The notes under the pieces are model-generated. The model ran no database searches. It was given only the letters and a program-made list of their open reading frames with translations, and was not told the origin of the DNA. This document shows, one piece after another, positions 24,030 to 33,330 of a stretch of DNA of 64,000 nucleotides (positions are counted from its first letter, which is position 1; each line of letters begins with the position of its first letter). The position numbers were made by a program, and so were the translations under genes. This DNA comes from Streptomyces sp. SAI-127 (GTDB taxonomy: Bacteria > Actinomycetota > Actinomycetes > Streptomycetales > Streptomycetaceae): contig NZ_JARXYJ010000001.1 of NCBI RefSeq assembly GCF_029894425.1, positions 7,894,501-7,958,500 of the forward strand, read 5' to 3'.

Positions 24030-25667
24030 TCACGCGCCGGGAACAGCTGCCTCCCCGGCGTCCAGGACCAGCACCGCGACATGCAGGGACGTGCACTGCA
24101 GGCCTGATTCCAGGTCGCAGCCGAGGAGCCGTTCGATGGTGTGGAGGCGCTGGTAGTAGGCCTGCCGGGACATGCCGGCGCGTTTCGCCGCGACCGACTT
24201 GTTCCCGGCCGCCGCCAGATAGGCGCGCAGTGCCGGGAGCAGATCGCCGCCGTTGCGGTCGTCGTGCTCGATGAGGCGGGTCAGTTGCCGTTCCGCGTAC
24301 CGCTGAAGACGGGTGTCCTGGCGCAGGACGCCCAGCAACTCCGGCAGCCGGACGTCGGCGGGGACGTAGAACCAGCGCTCCGGGGAGGCCGGTGTGATGG
24401 CCTCGGCCGTCTGCTCCGCCTCCTGCCACGACCGGGCGATCCCGGCGAGGTCGGTCACCCCGGGGCCGACGGCGACGACGGCCTCCGGTCCCAGCTCCTC
24501 CCGGGTCAGACGGCCGATCCGCTCGGCGACCGGCTGCCAGGCGCTCGCCTGTGCCAGTGCCAGAAGCACACCGATCCGGCCCGGGGCCGTCTCGCCGACC
24601 AGGGCGCGGACGCCGGTCTGCGCCAGCGCCTTCGCGATCCGTTCGTCGAGGTGCTCACCCTCGCTGCCGGTGCAGGTGTGGCGGATGACCACGGCGAAGA
24701 GCCGGTGCCCGAGGGTCGGGAGCCCCAGTGCCTCGGCGCGGGCGCGCGCGTCCGCGGGGGAGCGGAAACGCCGTTCGTACAGGTCCCGCAGTACGGAGCG
24801 GTGGGCCCGGCGCTCCCACCAGGCCGGCCCGGCCAGGCGCGCCATGGTCAGCGCGACCGCCGCACGCTCCAGCACCAGGACGTGTTCCGGGTCGGGCTCC
24901 GCGTTCAGCCGGCCCTCCAGCAGGACCAGCCGCCCCCACAGCCCCCGGTGGTCCTGCACCGGCGCGATCAGCCACCCCTCCGGGCCGCTCGGCGTGATCC
25001 TCTCCGGCGTCGGGGCGGCCCGCGAACGCCGCGACCAGGCCGACACCACCGGCTCGTACGGCCGGCCGAGCAGTTCGCACATCAGGACCCGGTGGTTGAG
25101 ATCCTCCAGCACCACCGGGGCTCCGGTGAGCTCCGCGGTGGTGTGCACCAGTTCCTCGGGGTCCGCGCCCCGCAGGGTCAGGGCGGTGAAGACGTCCTGG
25201 ATGTCCCTCCCGCGCCGCAGCAGGGCTCCCTGGGCGTCAAGGATGAGCGCGTGCACCGTCTGCGTGACGTCGATGAACCGGACGCCCCGGGCCAGCTCGA
25301 CCAGCGGCACGTCACGGGCACGGCACGCCGCCACCAGCTCGCCGGGCACCTTCCGGTACCGGTAACCGAGCTCCACGATCAGACCGGCCGCGCCGACGTC
25401 GGCGAGCTGGTCGACGTAGTCCCGCAGCTCGGAGGCGTCCTCGGGATACGGCATGCCGGTCGTCAGCACCAGCTCGCCGCCCTCCAGGAAATCGGCGGGA
25501 TTGAGCAGCTCGGTGACATGCACCCAGCGCACCGCCCTGTCCAGCTGCGACTCACCGGCCAGCACGCGCGGCATCCCTTCGGCGAGCACGGGCAGGCGAA
25601 GTACCTCCGTGATCGTGGGGAAGTGCCCGTTTGCGGGACGTCTGGGCGGCATAGGGGGTGCTTTCAT
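24030..25667 (-). CDS. PucR/CdaR-family transcriptional regulator
   Basis: 545 aa. N-terminal PucR domain (about 18-140; TITEVLRLPVLAEGMPRVLA, LVLTTGMPYP), central GGDEF-like CdaR segment, and a C-terminal HTH_30 (YLAAAGNKSVAAKRAGMSRQ). Members activate purine, polyamine or amino-acid degradation genes. It is divergent from the amine-catabolism locus starting at 25931 and is the likely regulator of it. A start at 25652 (MPPRRPANG) with GAAAG upstream is an equally possible N-terminus. Confidence 0.88.
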   Translation of the reverse strand: MKAPPMPPRRPANGHFPTITEVLRLPVLAEGMPRVLAGESQLDRAVRWVHVTELLNPADFLEGGELVLTTGMPYPEDASELRDYVDQLADVGAAGLIVELGYRYRKVPGELVAACRARDVPLVELARGVRFIDVTQTVHALILDAQGALLRRGRDIQDVFTALTLRGADPEELVHTTAELTGAPVVLEDLNHRVLMCELLGRPYEPVVSAWSRRSRAAPTPERITPSGPEGWLIAPVQDHRGLWGRLVLLEGRLNAEPDPEHVLVLERAAVALTMARLAGPAWWERRAHRSVLRDLYERRFRSPADARARAEALGLPTLGHRLFAVVIRHTCTGSEGEHLDERIAKALAQTGVRALVGETAPGRIGVLLALAQASAWQPVAERIGRLTREELGPEAVVAVGPGVTDLAGIARSWQEAEQTAEAITPASPERWFYVPADVRLPELLGVLRQDTRLQRYAERQLTRLIEHDDRNGGDLLPALRAYLAAAGNKSVAAKRAGMSRQAYYQRLHTIERLLGCDLESGLQCTSLHVAVLVLDAGEAAVPGA

Positions 25668-25785
25668 CCGAGGGGATCGGGGTCACCCTCGCACCGGCCA
25701 CTCACCGTGACAAGAGGGGGCCGGCATTTTGTGCGGCCCGGCCGCCCGCAGTGACAGACCGTCTCGAGAAGGCCTCCAGGTGGAA

Positions 25786-25802
25786 CACAGTGTGGGTTGA
25801 CC
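25786..25802 (+). promoter_or_regulatory. Candidate activator site and -35 of the amine-catabolism locus
   Basis: The short palindrome CACAGTGTG (25786-25794) directly abuts TTGACC (25797-25802), a good -35. The 263-base gap between the divergent PucR and oxidase genes should hold both promoters. I see no strong -10 at the right distance, which would fit an activator-dependent promoter. Confidence 0.3.
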
Positions 25803-25930
25803 TGCAGGTTCCCCCGGGCCGAAAGTGAACGCCATCCCCAGTGGGACCCGAACCGGATGAGTCCCCACGATGTCCGCACCGTGCTGGGGCCCGACTGCCA
25901 CCGGACCACACCATCGAAAGGAGCGACCTC

Positions 25931-27085
25931 ATGCGCATCCCGAAGCGCGTCGCCGTGATCGGTGCCGGCAGCATGGGCAGCCAGGCCATGTGGCGGCTGG
26001 CCGCCCGGGGAGCCGAGGTCATCGGCTACGACCGGTACGCGCCGGGTCACGACCGCGGTGCGGCCGGGGGCGAGACCCGCATCTTCCGAGCCGCACACCT
26101 CGGTGAACCCCGCTACATTCCGCTGCTGCGGCTCGCCGACCGGATGTGGGACCACCTCCAGGGCGAGACCGGCTTCGCGCTGCGACGCCGCAGCGGATGC
26201 CTGGTGATGGGCGAAACCGCGTCGCCCTCCATGAGTCTCCTGCTCGGCGCCGGTTCCACCCACCGGCTGGATCACGAAGTACTGGACCGGGAGGAACTCG
26301 CCCGCCGCTACCCGCAGCACCGCCTGCCGGACGGGCACACCGCCGTCCTCGACCGGATGGGCGCCGTCCTCAGGCCCGAGGCGTCGATCCAGGCCGCCGC
26401 CGCCCGTGCCGAGCAACTGGGCGCCCGACTGCACCGCTACACCCCGGTGCGGGAGATCGCGCCCGCGGCGGGCGGCGGGGTGCACATCGTCACCGACCGG
26501 GGCACGGACCACGTGGACACCGCGGTGGTCACCGTGGGCCCCTGGATCAACACCCTGCTCCCGGACCTGCCGCGGGCGGTCGATGTCCGCCGGCTGATCA
26601 GCTCCTGGCACATCCCCACCCGCCACGACTGGTTCACGGGCGGCGCCCCCGCCTTCGTACGCAGCACACCCCACGACTGCTACGGGCTCCCGTCGCCCGA
26701 CGGCATGTCCGTCAAGCTCGGCCTCTCCTTCAAGCTGGGTCTGCACTCCGCGCGCCATCTGCCGGTGGCCGACCCCGAACGGCTCGACCGCACGGTCCGC
26801 CCGGAGGAACTCGCCACCATGCGGGAGTTCATCAGCGAGCTGATGCCCGACCTGAACCCCGACCCCATCAGGATGTCGGCCTACATGGAGGGCTACACCG
26901 ACTCCGGCGACCCGCTCGTCGGCCGCCTCCCCGGCGAGGACGACATCATCGTCATGGCCGGCTTCTCCGGCAGCGGCTTCAAACTGTCACCCGCCATGGG
27001 CGAGATCGCCGCCGACCTCGCCCTGGACGGCACCACCGACCATCCCGTCGACTTCCTGGCACCGGCCGCAGCCGGCGCTGTCTGA
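25931..27085 (+). CDS. FAD-dependent amine oxidase (SolA / monomeric sarcosine oxidase-like)
   Basis: 384 aa. N-terminal FAD-binding fold (VAVIGAGSMGSQAMWRLAAR at 8-27), the ARG-like GGETRIFRAAH segment, and the C-terminal DSGDPLVGRLPGEDD ... GFSGSGFKLSPAMGE motif typical of N-methyltryptophan oxidase and monomeric sarcosine oxidase, where a nearby cysteine binds FAD covalently. Such enzymes oxidise secondary or N-methyl amines to an aldehyde plus amine. AAAGGAG lies eight bases before the ATG. First gene of the locus divergent from PucR. Confidence 0.87.
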   Translation: MRIPKRVAVIGAGSMGSQAMWRLAARGAEVIGYDRYAPGHDRGAAGGETRIFRAAHLGEPRYIPLLRLADRMWDHLQGETGFALRRRSGCLVMGETASPSMSLLLGAGSTHRLDHEVLDREELARRYPQHRLPDGHTAVLDRMGAVLRPEASIQAAAARAEQLGARLHRYTPVREIAPAAGGGVHIVTDRGTDHVDTAVVTVGPWINTLLPDLPRAVDVRRLISSWHIPTRHDWFTGGAPAFVRSTPHDCYGLPSPDGMSVKLGLSFKLGLHSARHLPVADPERLDRTVRPEELATMREFISELMPDLNPDPIRMSAYMEGYTDSGDPLVGRLPGEDDIIVMAGFSGSGFKLSPAMGEIAADLALDGTTDHPVDFLAPAAAGAV

Positions 27086-27197
27086 CCCGAAGTCACCCCG
27101 CCTCCCTCATGGGGAAGTCCGTCACAGGCGTGCCGGAAAAGTAGCGACAAATGCTGAATCACAGCCTGTTCCTGCAGCAAAGAACTGGAGTTCTTCC

Positions 27198-27878
27198 ATG
27201 CCCATTCCGTCGTTTCAGTTCCGGCCGAAGTACGTCTCGTTCGACTGCTACGGCACGTTGATCGAGTGGCCCATGACCCCCATCACGCGTGAGCTCGTCG
27301 GCGACCGGATCCCCGCGGAGCACTGGGATCAGTTCGTCCGGGAGTTCCGCGGCTACCGCTACGACCAGGTCCGCGGCGAGTACTACCCCTACGAGCAGGT
27401 GCTGCAGGACTCCTTCGAGCGGGTCTGCCGCAAGTGGGGTGTGAAGGCGGCGCCGGACGCGGGCAAGCGGTTCGCCGACGGCGTGCGCGGCTGGGGCCCG
27501 CACGCCGACGTGCCCGAGCCGCTGAAGAAGATGGGCGAGCACTACAAGCTGGTGATCTTCTCCAACGCTGAGGACTCTTTCCTGGAGGAGAGCGTGCCCC
27601 GGCTCGGGGCGGACTTCCACGCGGTCTTCACCGCGGAGCAGGCCGGCTACTACAAGCCCCGGTACGCAGCGTTCGAGTACATGCTCGACCAGCTCGACGC
27701 GTCCCCCGAGGACTTCGTGCACGTCTCCTCGCACACCCGCTACGACCTGATGCCGATGCACGACTTGGGCTTCCGCAACCTGATCCTCCTGGACCGGGGC
27801 TACGACCCGGTCACCCACGGCTACGACTACGTGCCGGTGAAGTCCCTGGACGAGCTCAACACCATGCTCGGCATCTGA
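27198..27878 (+). CDS. HAD-superfamily hydrolase, type II haloacid dehalogenase-like
   Basis: 226 aa. Nucleophile D16 in VSFDCYGTLIEW, motif II S in VIFSNAEDSF, motif III K in GYYKPRYAAFEYML, motif IV in VSSHTRYDLMPM. The alpha-helical cap between residues 20 and 95 places it with type II dehalogenases. In this amine-catabolism setting the substrate may be a small phosphate or halo-acid rather than a pollutant; the sequence does not decide. CTGGAG precedes the ATG. Confidence 0.85.
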   Translation: MPIPSFQFRPKYVSFDCYGTLIEWPMTPITRELVGDRIPAEHWDQFVREFRGYRYDQVRGEYYPYEQVLQDSFERVCRKWGVKAAPDAGKRFADGVRGWGPHADVPEPLKKMGEHYKLVIFSNAEDSFLEESVPRLGADFHAVFTAEQAGYYKPRYAAFEYMLDQLDASPEDFVHVSSHTRYDLMPMHDLGFRNLILLDRGYDPVTHGYDYVPVKSLDELNTMLGI

Positions 27879-27975
27879 ATATCCACGCACACCGTCCCGC
27901 ACGGACAGCCCAGAAGGACCCCCACCCCAGCGTTTTCCGTTTCCCCGAATCCAGACCCTCACCAGGAGGCGCCCG

Positions 27976-29073
27976 ATGGAAGCCAACCGGATAGGCCGCA
28001 GAACCGTACTCAGCACCGCAGGCGCGCTGGCCGCCGCCACCGTGGTGACCGGCTGCGGCACCCTCATGGGCAGCAGCGAAAGCCGCGGTTCGTCGGGCGG
28101 CGGTAAGAAGAGGCTCGTCGTCAGCAACAGCGGTGGCGCCTACAACGACGCTCTGACCGAGGCGATCTACGAGCCGTTCGCCAAGGAGACCGGCATCACG
28201 GTCACGACGGTCAACTACCAGTCGGCGCAGATCATCGCCCAGGTCAAGCAGGGCCGTCCGCAGGTGGACCTGATGGACAACACCCTGCTGAACTTCCAGA
28301 AGATGGCAGGGCTGGAGTGCCTGGAGCCGGTGGACCATGACCGGCTCAAGAGTGTGAAGGGCGCCGGGATCGCGGAGCACAACCTGCCGGAGCACGCGGT
28401 CGGCAAGAACGTGTGGGCGAGCGTGATGGCCTACCGCACGGACAGCCTCAAGCGGGTCCCGAAGAGCTGGGCCGACTTCTGGAACACGCACTCCTTCAGC
28501 GGCCCCCGCTCGCTGCAGAGCGCGGAGGCCGACCTGCCGGAGCTGGAGTTCGCGCTGCTGGCCGACGGCGTGCCGCTGGACAGCCTGTACCCGCTGAATG
28601 TGGACCGGGCGTTCGCGTCGATGTCGCGGATCCGCGGCGATGTGAAGAAGTTCTGGAACACCGGAGCCCTGCCGGCCGTCCTGCTCGGCCGCAAGGAGGT
28701 CGTCATGACCTCCCTGTGGGGCGGCCGCGCGGATGAACTGATCAAGCAGGGGCAGCCGGTCGCCTACCAGTGGAACGGCGCCCGCAGAATGACCAACGGC
28801 TGGGGCATCCCGAAGGGCGCGGACAACACGGACGCGGCCTACCAGCTGATCGACTTCTCGCTGCGTCCCGAGGTGCAGGCGGCGTTCGCCAAGCTCAGCC
28901 CCACCGGCGGCCCGGTCGTCCCGGCGGCGACCAAGCTGCTCGCGGAGGACGTCCTGGCCACGCTGCCGACCTCGCCGCAGAACCTCAAGATCGGGTTCGA
29001 CGCGGATGCCGCCTGGTGGGACAAGAACCGTGACGCCGTCACCAAGCGCTGGCAGGAGTGGGCCGATGCCTGA
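27976..29073 (+). CDS. ABC transporter substrate-binding lipoprotein, PotD/PotF type
   Basis: 365 aa. The signal has both twin arginines (IGRRTVLSTAG) and a lipobox ending at C27 (VVTGC), so it is probably a Tat-exported lipoprotein. The mature part follows the spermidine/putrescine-binding pattern: LVVSNSGGAYNDAL, then KNVWASVMAYRTD and NGWGIPKGADNTDAAYQLID. The genes for ATPase and two permeases follow with overlaps, so this is the capture protein of a polyamine-like amine importer. The exact ligand is unknown. Confidence 0.88.
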   Translation: MEANRIGRRTVLSTAGALAAATVVTGCGTLMGSSESRGSSGGGKKRLVVSNSGGAYNDALTEAIYEPFAKETGITVTTVNYQSAQIIAQVKQGRPQVDLMDNTLLNFQKMAGLECLEPVDHDRLKSVKGAGIAEHNLPEHAVGKNVWASVMAYRTDSLKRVPKSWADFWNTHSFSGPRSLQSAEADLPELEFALLADGVPLDSLYPLNVDRAFASMSRIRGDVKKFWNTGALPAVLLGRKEVVMTSLWGGRADELIKQGQPVAYQWNGARRMTNGWGIPKGADNTDAAYQLIDFSLRPEVQAAFAKLSPTGGPVVPAATKLLAEDVLATLPTSPQNLKIGFDADAAWWDKNRDAVTKRWQEWADA

Positions 29074-30232
29074 GCGGACCCGGAGTCTGACCGCCGCAAA
29101 GCTGTCCGCCGACGACCTCGCCGCCGCCCTGGCCCCTCACTCCTCCGCACCGACGGGCAAGTCGTTGTCGGTGACGGGGCTGTCCAAGTCCTACGGCCGG
29201 ACGACGGTGGTCGACGGCGTGGACATGGAGATCGCGGCGGGGGAGTTCGTCACCTTCCTCGGCTCGTCCGGCTCCGGCAAGACGACCACGCTGATGATGC
29301 TGGCCGGGTTCACCGAGCCCGACTCCGGCAGCGTCACCGTCGACGGCCGGGACATCACCGAACTCAACCCGGGCAAGCGGGACTTCGGTTTCGTCTTCCA
29401 GCAGTACCTGCTCTTCCCGCACATGACAGTCGCCGAGAACGTCGCCTTCCCGCTCACCCTGCGTGGTGTGCCGAAGGCGGAGATCCGCCGCCGGGTGGGG
29501 GAGACGCTGGAGGCGGCGGGCCTGTCGAAGTTCGCCGGCCGCAAGCCCCGTGAGCTCTCCGGTGGTCAGCAGCAGCGGGTCGCCCTGTGCCGGGTCCTGG
29601 TCTACCGTCCGCCGATCGTGCTGATGGACGAACCGCTGGGCGCGCTGGACAAGAGGCTCCGCGACCAGATGCAGACCGAGATCAAGTCCATCCAGCGCGA
29701 ACTCGGCCTGACCGTCATCTATGTGACGCACGATCAGGAGGAGGCGCTGGTCCTGTCGGACCGGATCGCCATCATGAAGGACGGCCGCATCGAGCAGTTC
29801 GACACCCCCCGCGGCCTGTTCGAACGCCCCCGCACCCCGTTCGTCGCGGACTTCCTGGGCGCCGCCAACTTCCTCACCGGCAAGGCGGAGGACGGCGGGG
29901 GCGACGACTGCACCCGCGTGCGCCTCGACACCGGCGGCGTCCTCACGGCCCGCGCCCACCCCTGCGTGCCCGGACAGAGCGTGCGCGCCGCGGTGCGGCC
30001 GGGCAAGCTGCGCCTGGTCGGTGCCGAGGAGGGCTGCTGTTCCGGCACGGTCGAGGCGGCCGTCTACGTCGGCTCGCTCACCCGGATCACCGTCCGCCTG
30101 GACGGTGCCGCTCCGGGAGCGCAGCCGCTGCGGATCGAGACCGCCGCCGTCCCGCCGCGTCCCGGCGAGCGGGTGTGTGTCACCGCCGACCGGGACGACG
30201 TCAGCGTCTTCGACGCGACGGACGGGGGGTGA
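29066..30232 (+). CDS. ABC transporter ATP-binding protein, PotA type
   Basis: 388 aa. Walker A GSSGSGKT (66-73), Q-loop FVFQQYLLFPHMT, signature LSGGQQQR (163-170), Walker B PPIVLMDEP (181-189), H-loop YVTHDQEEA. A TOBE domain follows in the last 90 residues. The N-terminal 30 residues are an extra stretch before the core. The start overlaps the stop of the binding-protein gene by eight bases. It energises the amine importer. Confidence 0.93.
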   Translation: MPERTRSLTAAKLSADDLAAALAPHSSAPTGKSLSVTGLSKSYGRTTVVDGVDMEIAAGEFVTFLGSSGSGKTTTLMMLAGFTEPDSGSVTVDGRDITELNPGKRDFGFVFQQYLLFPHMTVAENVAFPLTLRGVPKAEIRRRVGETLEAAGLSKFAGRKPRELSGGQQQRVALCRVLVYRPPIVLMDEPLGALDKRLRDQMQTEIKSIQRELGLTVIYVTHDQEEALVLSDRIAIMKDGRIEQFDTPRGLFERPRTPFVADFLGAANFLTGKAEDGGGDDCTRVRLDTGGVLTARAHPCVPGQSVRAAVRPGKLRLVGAEEGCCSGTVEAAVYVGSLTRITVRLDGAAPGAQPLRIETAAVPPRPGERVCVTADRDDVSVFDATDGG

Positions 30233-30235
30233 ACC

Positions 30236-31138
30236 GTGGCCGGCACCTCTCTCGCACCCGGCAAGGTGCGTGTGAAGACGTCCGCGATGCGCGGGCACCG
30301 CTCCCGGATCGCCCTGGTCAACGCCGTCCCCGTCACGGTGTTCCTGCTGGTGCTGTTCGTGTACCCGATCATCGGGGTGCTCTCGCTGAGCCTCAAGGGC
30401 GACACCGGCGGGTTCACCCTGCACTGGTACGCCGACGCCCTCAGCGGTGTGAACCTGTCCGTGCTGCTCTCCACCCTGCGGATCTCCGCGGAGACCGCGG
30501 TGCTCAGTCTCCTGGTGGGTTTCGTCCTGGCGCACGCCATCGCCCGGATGCGGCCCGTCTTCGCCGCGCTGGCCATGCTGGTCGTGGTGGTGCCGCACTT
30601 CATCAGTGCCCTGGTGCGCACCTACGGCTGGATCATCATGCTCGGTGACCACGGCCTGATCAACACACTGCTGACTTCCCTGCACGTGCCCGGGGCCCCG
30701 TTCCCGCTGCTCTACAACGAGACCGGTGTGGTCATCGGCACCACCTCGGTGATGCTGCCCTACACGGTCCTGGTCCTGCAGGGCGTGATGCGCGGTGTCG
30801 ACGGCCGGCTCCTGGCCGCGGCGGCCGGCTTCGGGGCGAGCCGGCTGACGATCTTCCGCAGGATCTACCTGCCGCTGGTGGCGCCCGGTATCGGCACCGC
30901 GGGCCTGCTCAGCTTCATCCTGTGCCTGGGCTACTACATCACCCCGGCCCTGATGGGCGGCGACAAGCAGACCGTCGTCGCCGCGCTCATCGACCAGCAG
31001 GTGATGAAGCAGGACCAGTGGAACTCCGCCGCCGCCTTCGGCGTGATCCTGCTCCTGCTCACCTTCGCCGGACTGGGCGTGCTCGGACTGGCCAAGCTCC
31101 GCCGCAAGAAGGCGGCCGCACGAAGGAGCAGCTCATGA
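30236..31138 (+). CDS. ABC transporter permease 1, PotB type
   Basis: 300 aa, six membrane helices. The cytosolic EAA-type loop reads LAAAAGFGASRLTIFRRIYL (about 193-212), which docks on the ATPase. GTG start three bases after the ATPase stop, preceded by GGGGGG. The next permease overlaps by ATGA. Forms the membrane channel of the amine importer with the following gene. Confidence 0.92.
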   Translation: MAGTSLAPGKVRVKTSAMRGHRSRIALVNAVPVTVFLLVLFVYPIIGVLSLSLKGDTGGFTLHWYADALSGVNLSVLLSTLRISAETAVLSLLVGFVLAHAIARMRPVFAALAMLVVVVPHFISALVRTYGWIIMLGDHGLINTLLTSLHVPGAPFPLLYNETGVVIGTTSVMLPYTVLVLQGVMRGVDGRLLAAAAGFGASRLTIFRRIYLPLVAPGIGTAGLLSFILCLGYYITPALMGGDKQTVVAALIDQQVMKQDQWNSAAAFGVILLLLTFAGLGVLGLAKLRRKKAAARRSSS

Positions 31139-31974
31139 TGGAACTGCCCGCCACCCGGGCCGGACACATCGGCCGCGCCCTGAGCGCCACCGCGATCCTG
31201 CTGTTCCTGGCGATGCCCATCGTCATCATCCTGGTCACCTCCTTCGGCGCCGACGGCATCGGCACCTTCCCGCCCAAGGAGTACAGCACCCACTGGTACG
31301 AGCAGATGGCCGCGCCCGGCGGCAACTGGGCCACCTCCATCGCCCTGTCCAGCCTCATCGCCTCCCTGACCACCGTGTTCTCCCTCGTCCTGGGGGCCAC
31401 TGCAGCCACCGCCCTGGCCCGCGGCCGGCTGCCCCTGCACACGGCGGTCTACGGGCTGGTCCTGGCTCCGCTGCTCATCCCCCAAGTGGTCATCGCGCTC
31501 GGCCTGTTCCTGTTCTTCGAACCGGCCGGCATGCTCGGCAGCCCCCTGGCCATCGCCCTCGGCCACACCGTGCTCGCCGCTCCCATCGCGATCCTCATCA
31601 TGATCTCCACGCTGAGGGGCATCGACGAACGGCTCGAGGACGCCGCCGCCAGCATGGGCGCCAACCGGATGACCATTGCCCGGCGCATCACCTTCCCCCT
31701 GGCCACACCCGGGTTGATCGCCGCCGCGGTGTTCTCGTTCATCACCAGCTTCGACGAGTTCTTCATCGCCCAGTTCATGTCGACCCCCGACACCCGCACC
31801 CTGCCGGTCCTGGTCTTCAACGCCCTGCAGTTCGACGTCGACCCGACCGTCACCGCCGTCAGCGCCGTTCTCATCGCCCTGGCCGTCCTGGCCCTCGCCC
31901 TGGTCGCCCTCGTCCGCAAACTCGGCGGCCACCGAGGCGGCCAGAACGCCCTCCCCGTCGAACCGCTCACCTGA
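31135..31974 (+). CDS. ABC transporter permease 2, PotC type
   Basis: 279 aa, six membrane helices starting ALSATAILLFLAMPIVIILV. EAA loop LEDAAASMGANRMTIARRIT near residue 165. AAGGAG precedes the ATG, which overlaps the stop of permease 1. Last gene of the importer part of the locus; the oxidase gene follows after 32 bases. Confidence 0.92.
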   Translation: MMELPATRAGHIGRALSATAILLFLAMPIVIILVTSFGADGIGTFPPKEYSTHWYEQMAAPGGNWATSIALSSLIASLTTVFSLVLGATAATALARGRLPLHTAVYGLVLAPLLIPQVVIALGLFLFFEPAGMLGSPLAIALGHTVLAAPIAILIMISTLRGIDERLEDAAASMGANRMTIARRITFPLATPGLIAAAVFSFITSFDEFFIAQFMSTPDTRTLPVLVFNALQFDVDPTVTAVSAVLIALAVLALALVALVRKLGGHRGGQNALPVEPLT

Positions 31975-32006
31975 GCCACGTCGAAACTCCCCGCAGAGGA
32001 CCCGAA

Positions 32007-33287
32007 ATGAAGACGATCCCCTACTGGATAGAAACCGCCGGTCCGTTTCCCGACCGCTCGGGCAAGCCCCTCTCCGAGGACGCCGACCTGGTGGTCGTCG
32101 GCGCCGGCCTGACGGGTCTGTCCACCGCCCTCCACTCCGCCCGCAAGGGCGCCCGCGTCACTCTCGTCGAGAAGGGCCAGATCGGCTCCGGTGCCTCCGC
32201 GCGCAACGGCGGAATGGCCAACCTGGGCTTCACGATCGGCGTGGGCCAGGCCATCCGCCGGTACGGACTGGAGCGGGCCCGCGAGATCTACACCTCCTAC
32301 GGCGAGGCCGTGGACACCGTCGAGCGGCTCGTGAAAGAGGAGTCCATCGACTGCCAGTTCCGCCGCGTCGGACGCCTGGGCGTCGCGTCCCGACCCGCGC
32401 ACTTCGAGAACAAGAAGGCCCAACAGCGCGACCTGGCCAAGTACTTCGGACACGAGACCACTCTGGTCGGCAAGGCCGAGCTGCGTTCCGAGATCGGCTC
32501 CGACGCCTACCACGGCGGCCTGCTCGACCCGTTCAGCGCCGCACTGCACGTCGGCCGCTTCGTGCGCGGCATGGCCGAGGCGTGCGAGCGCACCGGTGTC
32601 GAGATCCACGAGCGCAACGCGGCCATCGGTGTACGGCGTACTGCCGGCGGTCGGTTCGAGGTCAGCACCGAGCGCGGTGTGATCCGCGCCGGGCAGGTCA
32701 TGATGGCCACCGACGCCTACACCGACAAGAACTTCCCGTGGCTGCGCCGCCGGCAGGTCTGCCTGGGCAGCTTCATCATCGTGACCGAGCCGCTCGGCGA
32801 GGACCTCGCCCGGGACATCATCCCCAAGGCCCGCCTCATCGTCGATTCCAACCAGGTGTGCCACTACTTCCGGCTCACCCCGGACAACCGGCTGCTGTTC
32901 GGCGGCCGTGCCCGCTTCGCACCCTCCGACCCCACCTCGGACAAGAAGAGCGGGGCCGTCCTGTTCCGTGAGATGTGCGAGATCTTCCCCCAACTCGCCC
33001 GCACGAAGGTCGAGTACGTGTGGGGCGGCTCCGTCGGATTCGCGATGGACCGCATCGTGCACGCCGGGCAGACCGAGGACGGCGTCCACTACTCCATGGG
33101 ATACGCGGGCCACGGCGTGCAGATGGCCACGCACATGGGACAGGTCATGGCAGAGGTGCTGGACGGCCACCCCGAGGCCAGCCCGGTCCGCGACCTGGCC
33201 CCGCCCCGTATCCCCCTCTACAACGGCACCGCCTGGTTCCTGCCCTTCGCGGGCGCCTACTACAAGACGCTGGACCGCATCCGCTGA
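32007..33287 (+). CDS. FAD-dependent oxidoreductase, PuuB-like (gamma-glutamylputrescine oxidase family)
   Basis: 426 aa. FAD motif VVVGAGLTGLSTALHSARKG (about 29-48), GSGASARNGGMAN (glycine-rich second motif) and the C-terminal YAGHGVQMATHMGQVMAEVL, as in the DadA/PuuB group. It probably oxidises an amine imported by the preceding transporter to an aldehyde. No gamma-glutamylputrescine synthetase gene (puuA) is present here, so the canonical Puu pathway is not supported and the substrate may be a free or N-alkylated amine. Confidence 0.85.
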   Translation: MKTIPYWIETAGPFPDRSGKPLSEDADLVVVGAGLTGLSTALHSARKGARVTLVEKGQIGSGASARNGGMANLGFTIGVGQAIRRYGLERAREIYTSYGEAVDTVERLVKEESIDCQFRRVGRLGVASRPAHFENKKAQQRDLAKYFGHETTLVGKAELRSEIGSDAYHGGLLDPFSAALHVGRFVRGMAEACERTGVEIHERNAAIGVRRTAGGRFEVSTERGVIRAGQVMMATDAYTDKNFPWLRRRQVCLGSFIIVTEPLGEDLARDIIPKARLIVDSNQVCHYFRLTPDNRLLFGGRARFAPSDPTSDKKSGAVLFREMCEIFPQLARTKVEYVWGGSVGFAMDRIVHAGQTEDGVHYSMGYAGHGVQMATHMGQVMAEVLDGHPEASPVRDLAPPRIPLYNGTAWFLPFAGAYYKTLDRIR

Positions 33288-33330
33288 CCGGTCGGCAGCC
33301 CCTCACCACACATCCAAGGAGATACCCACG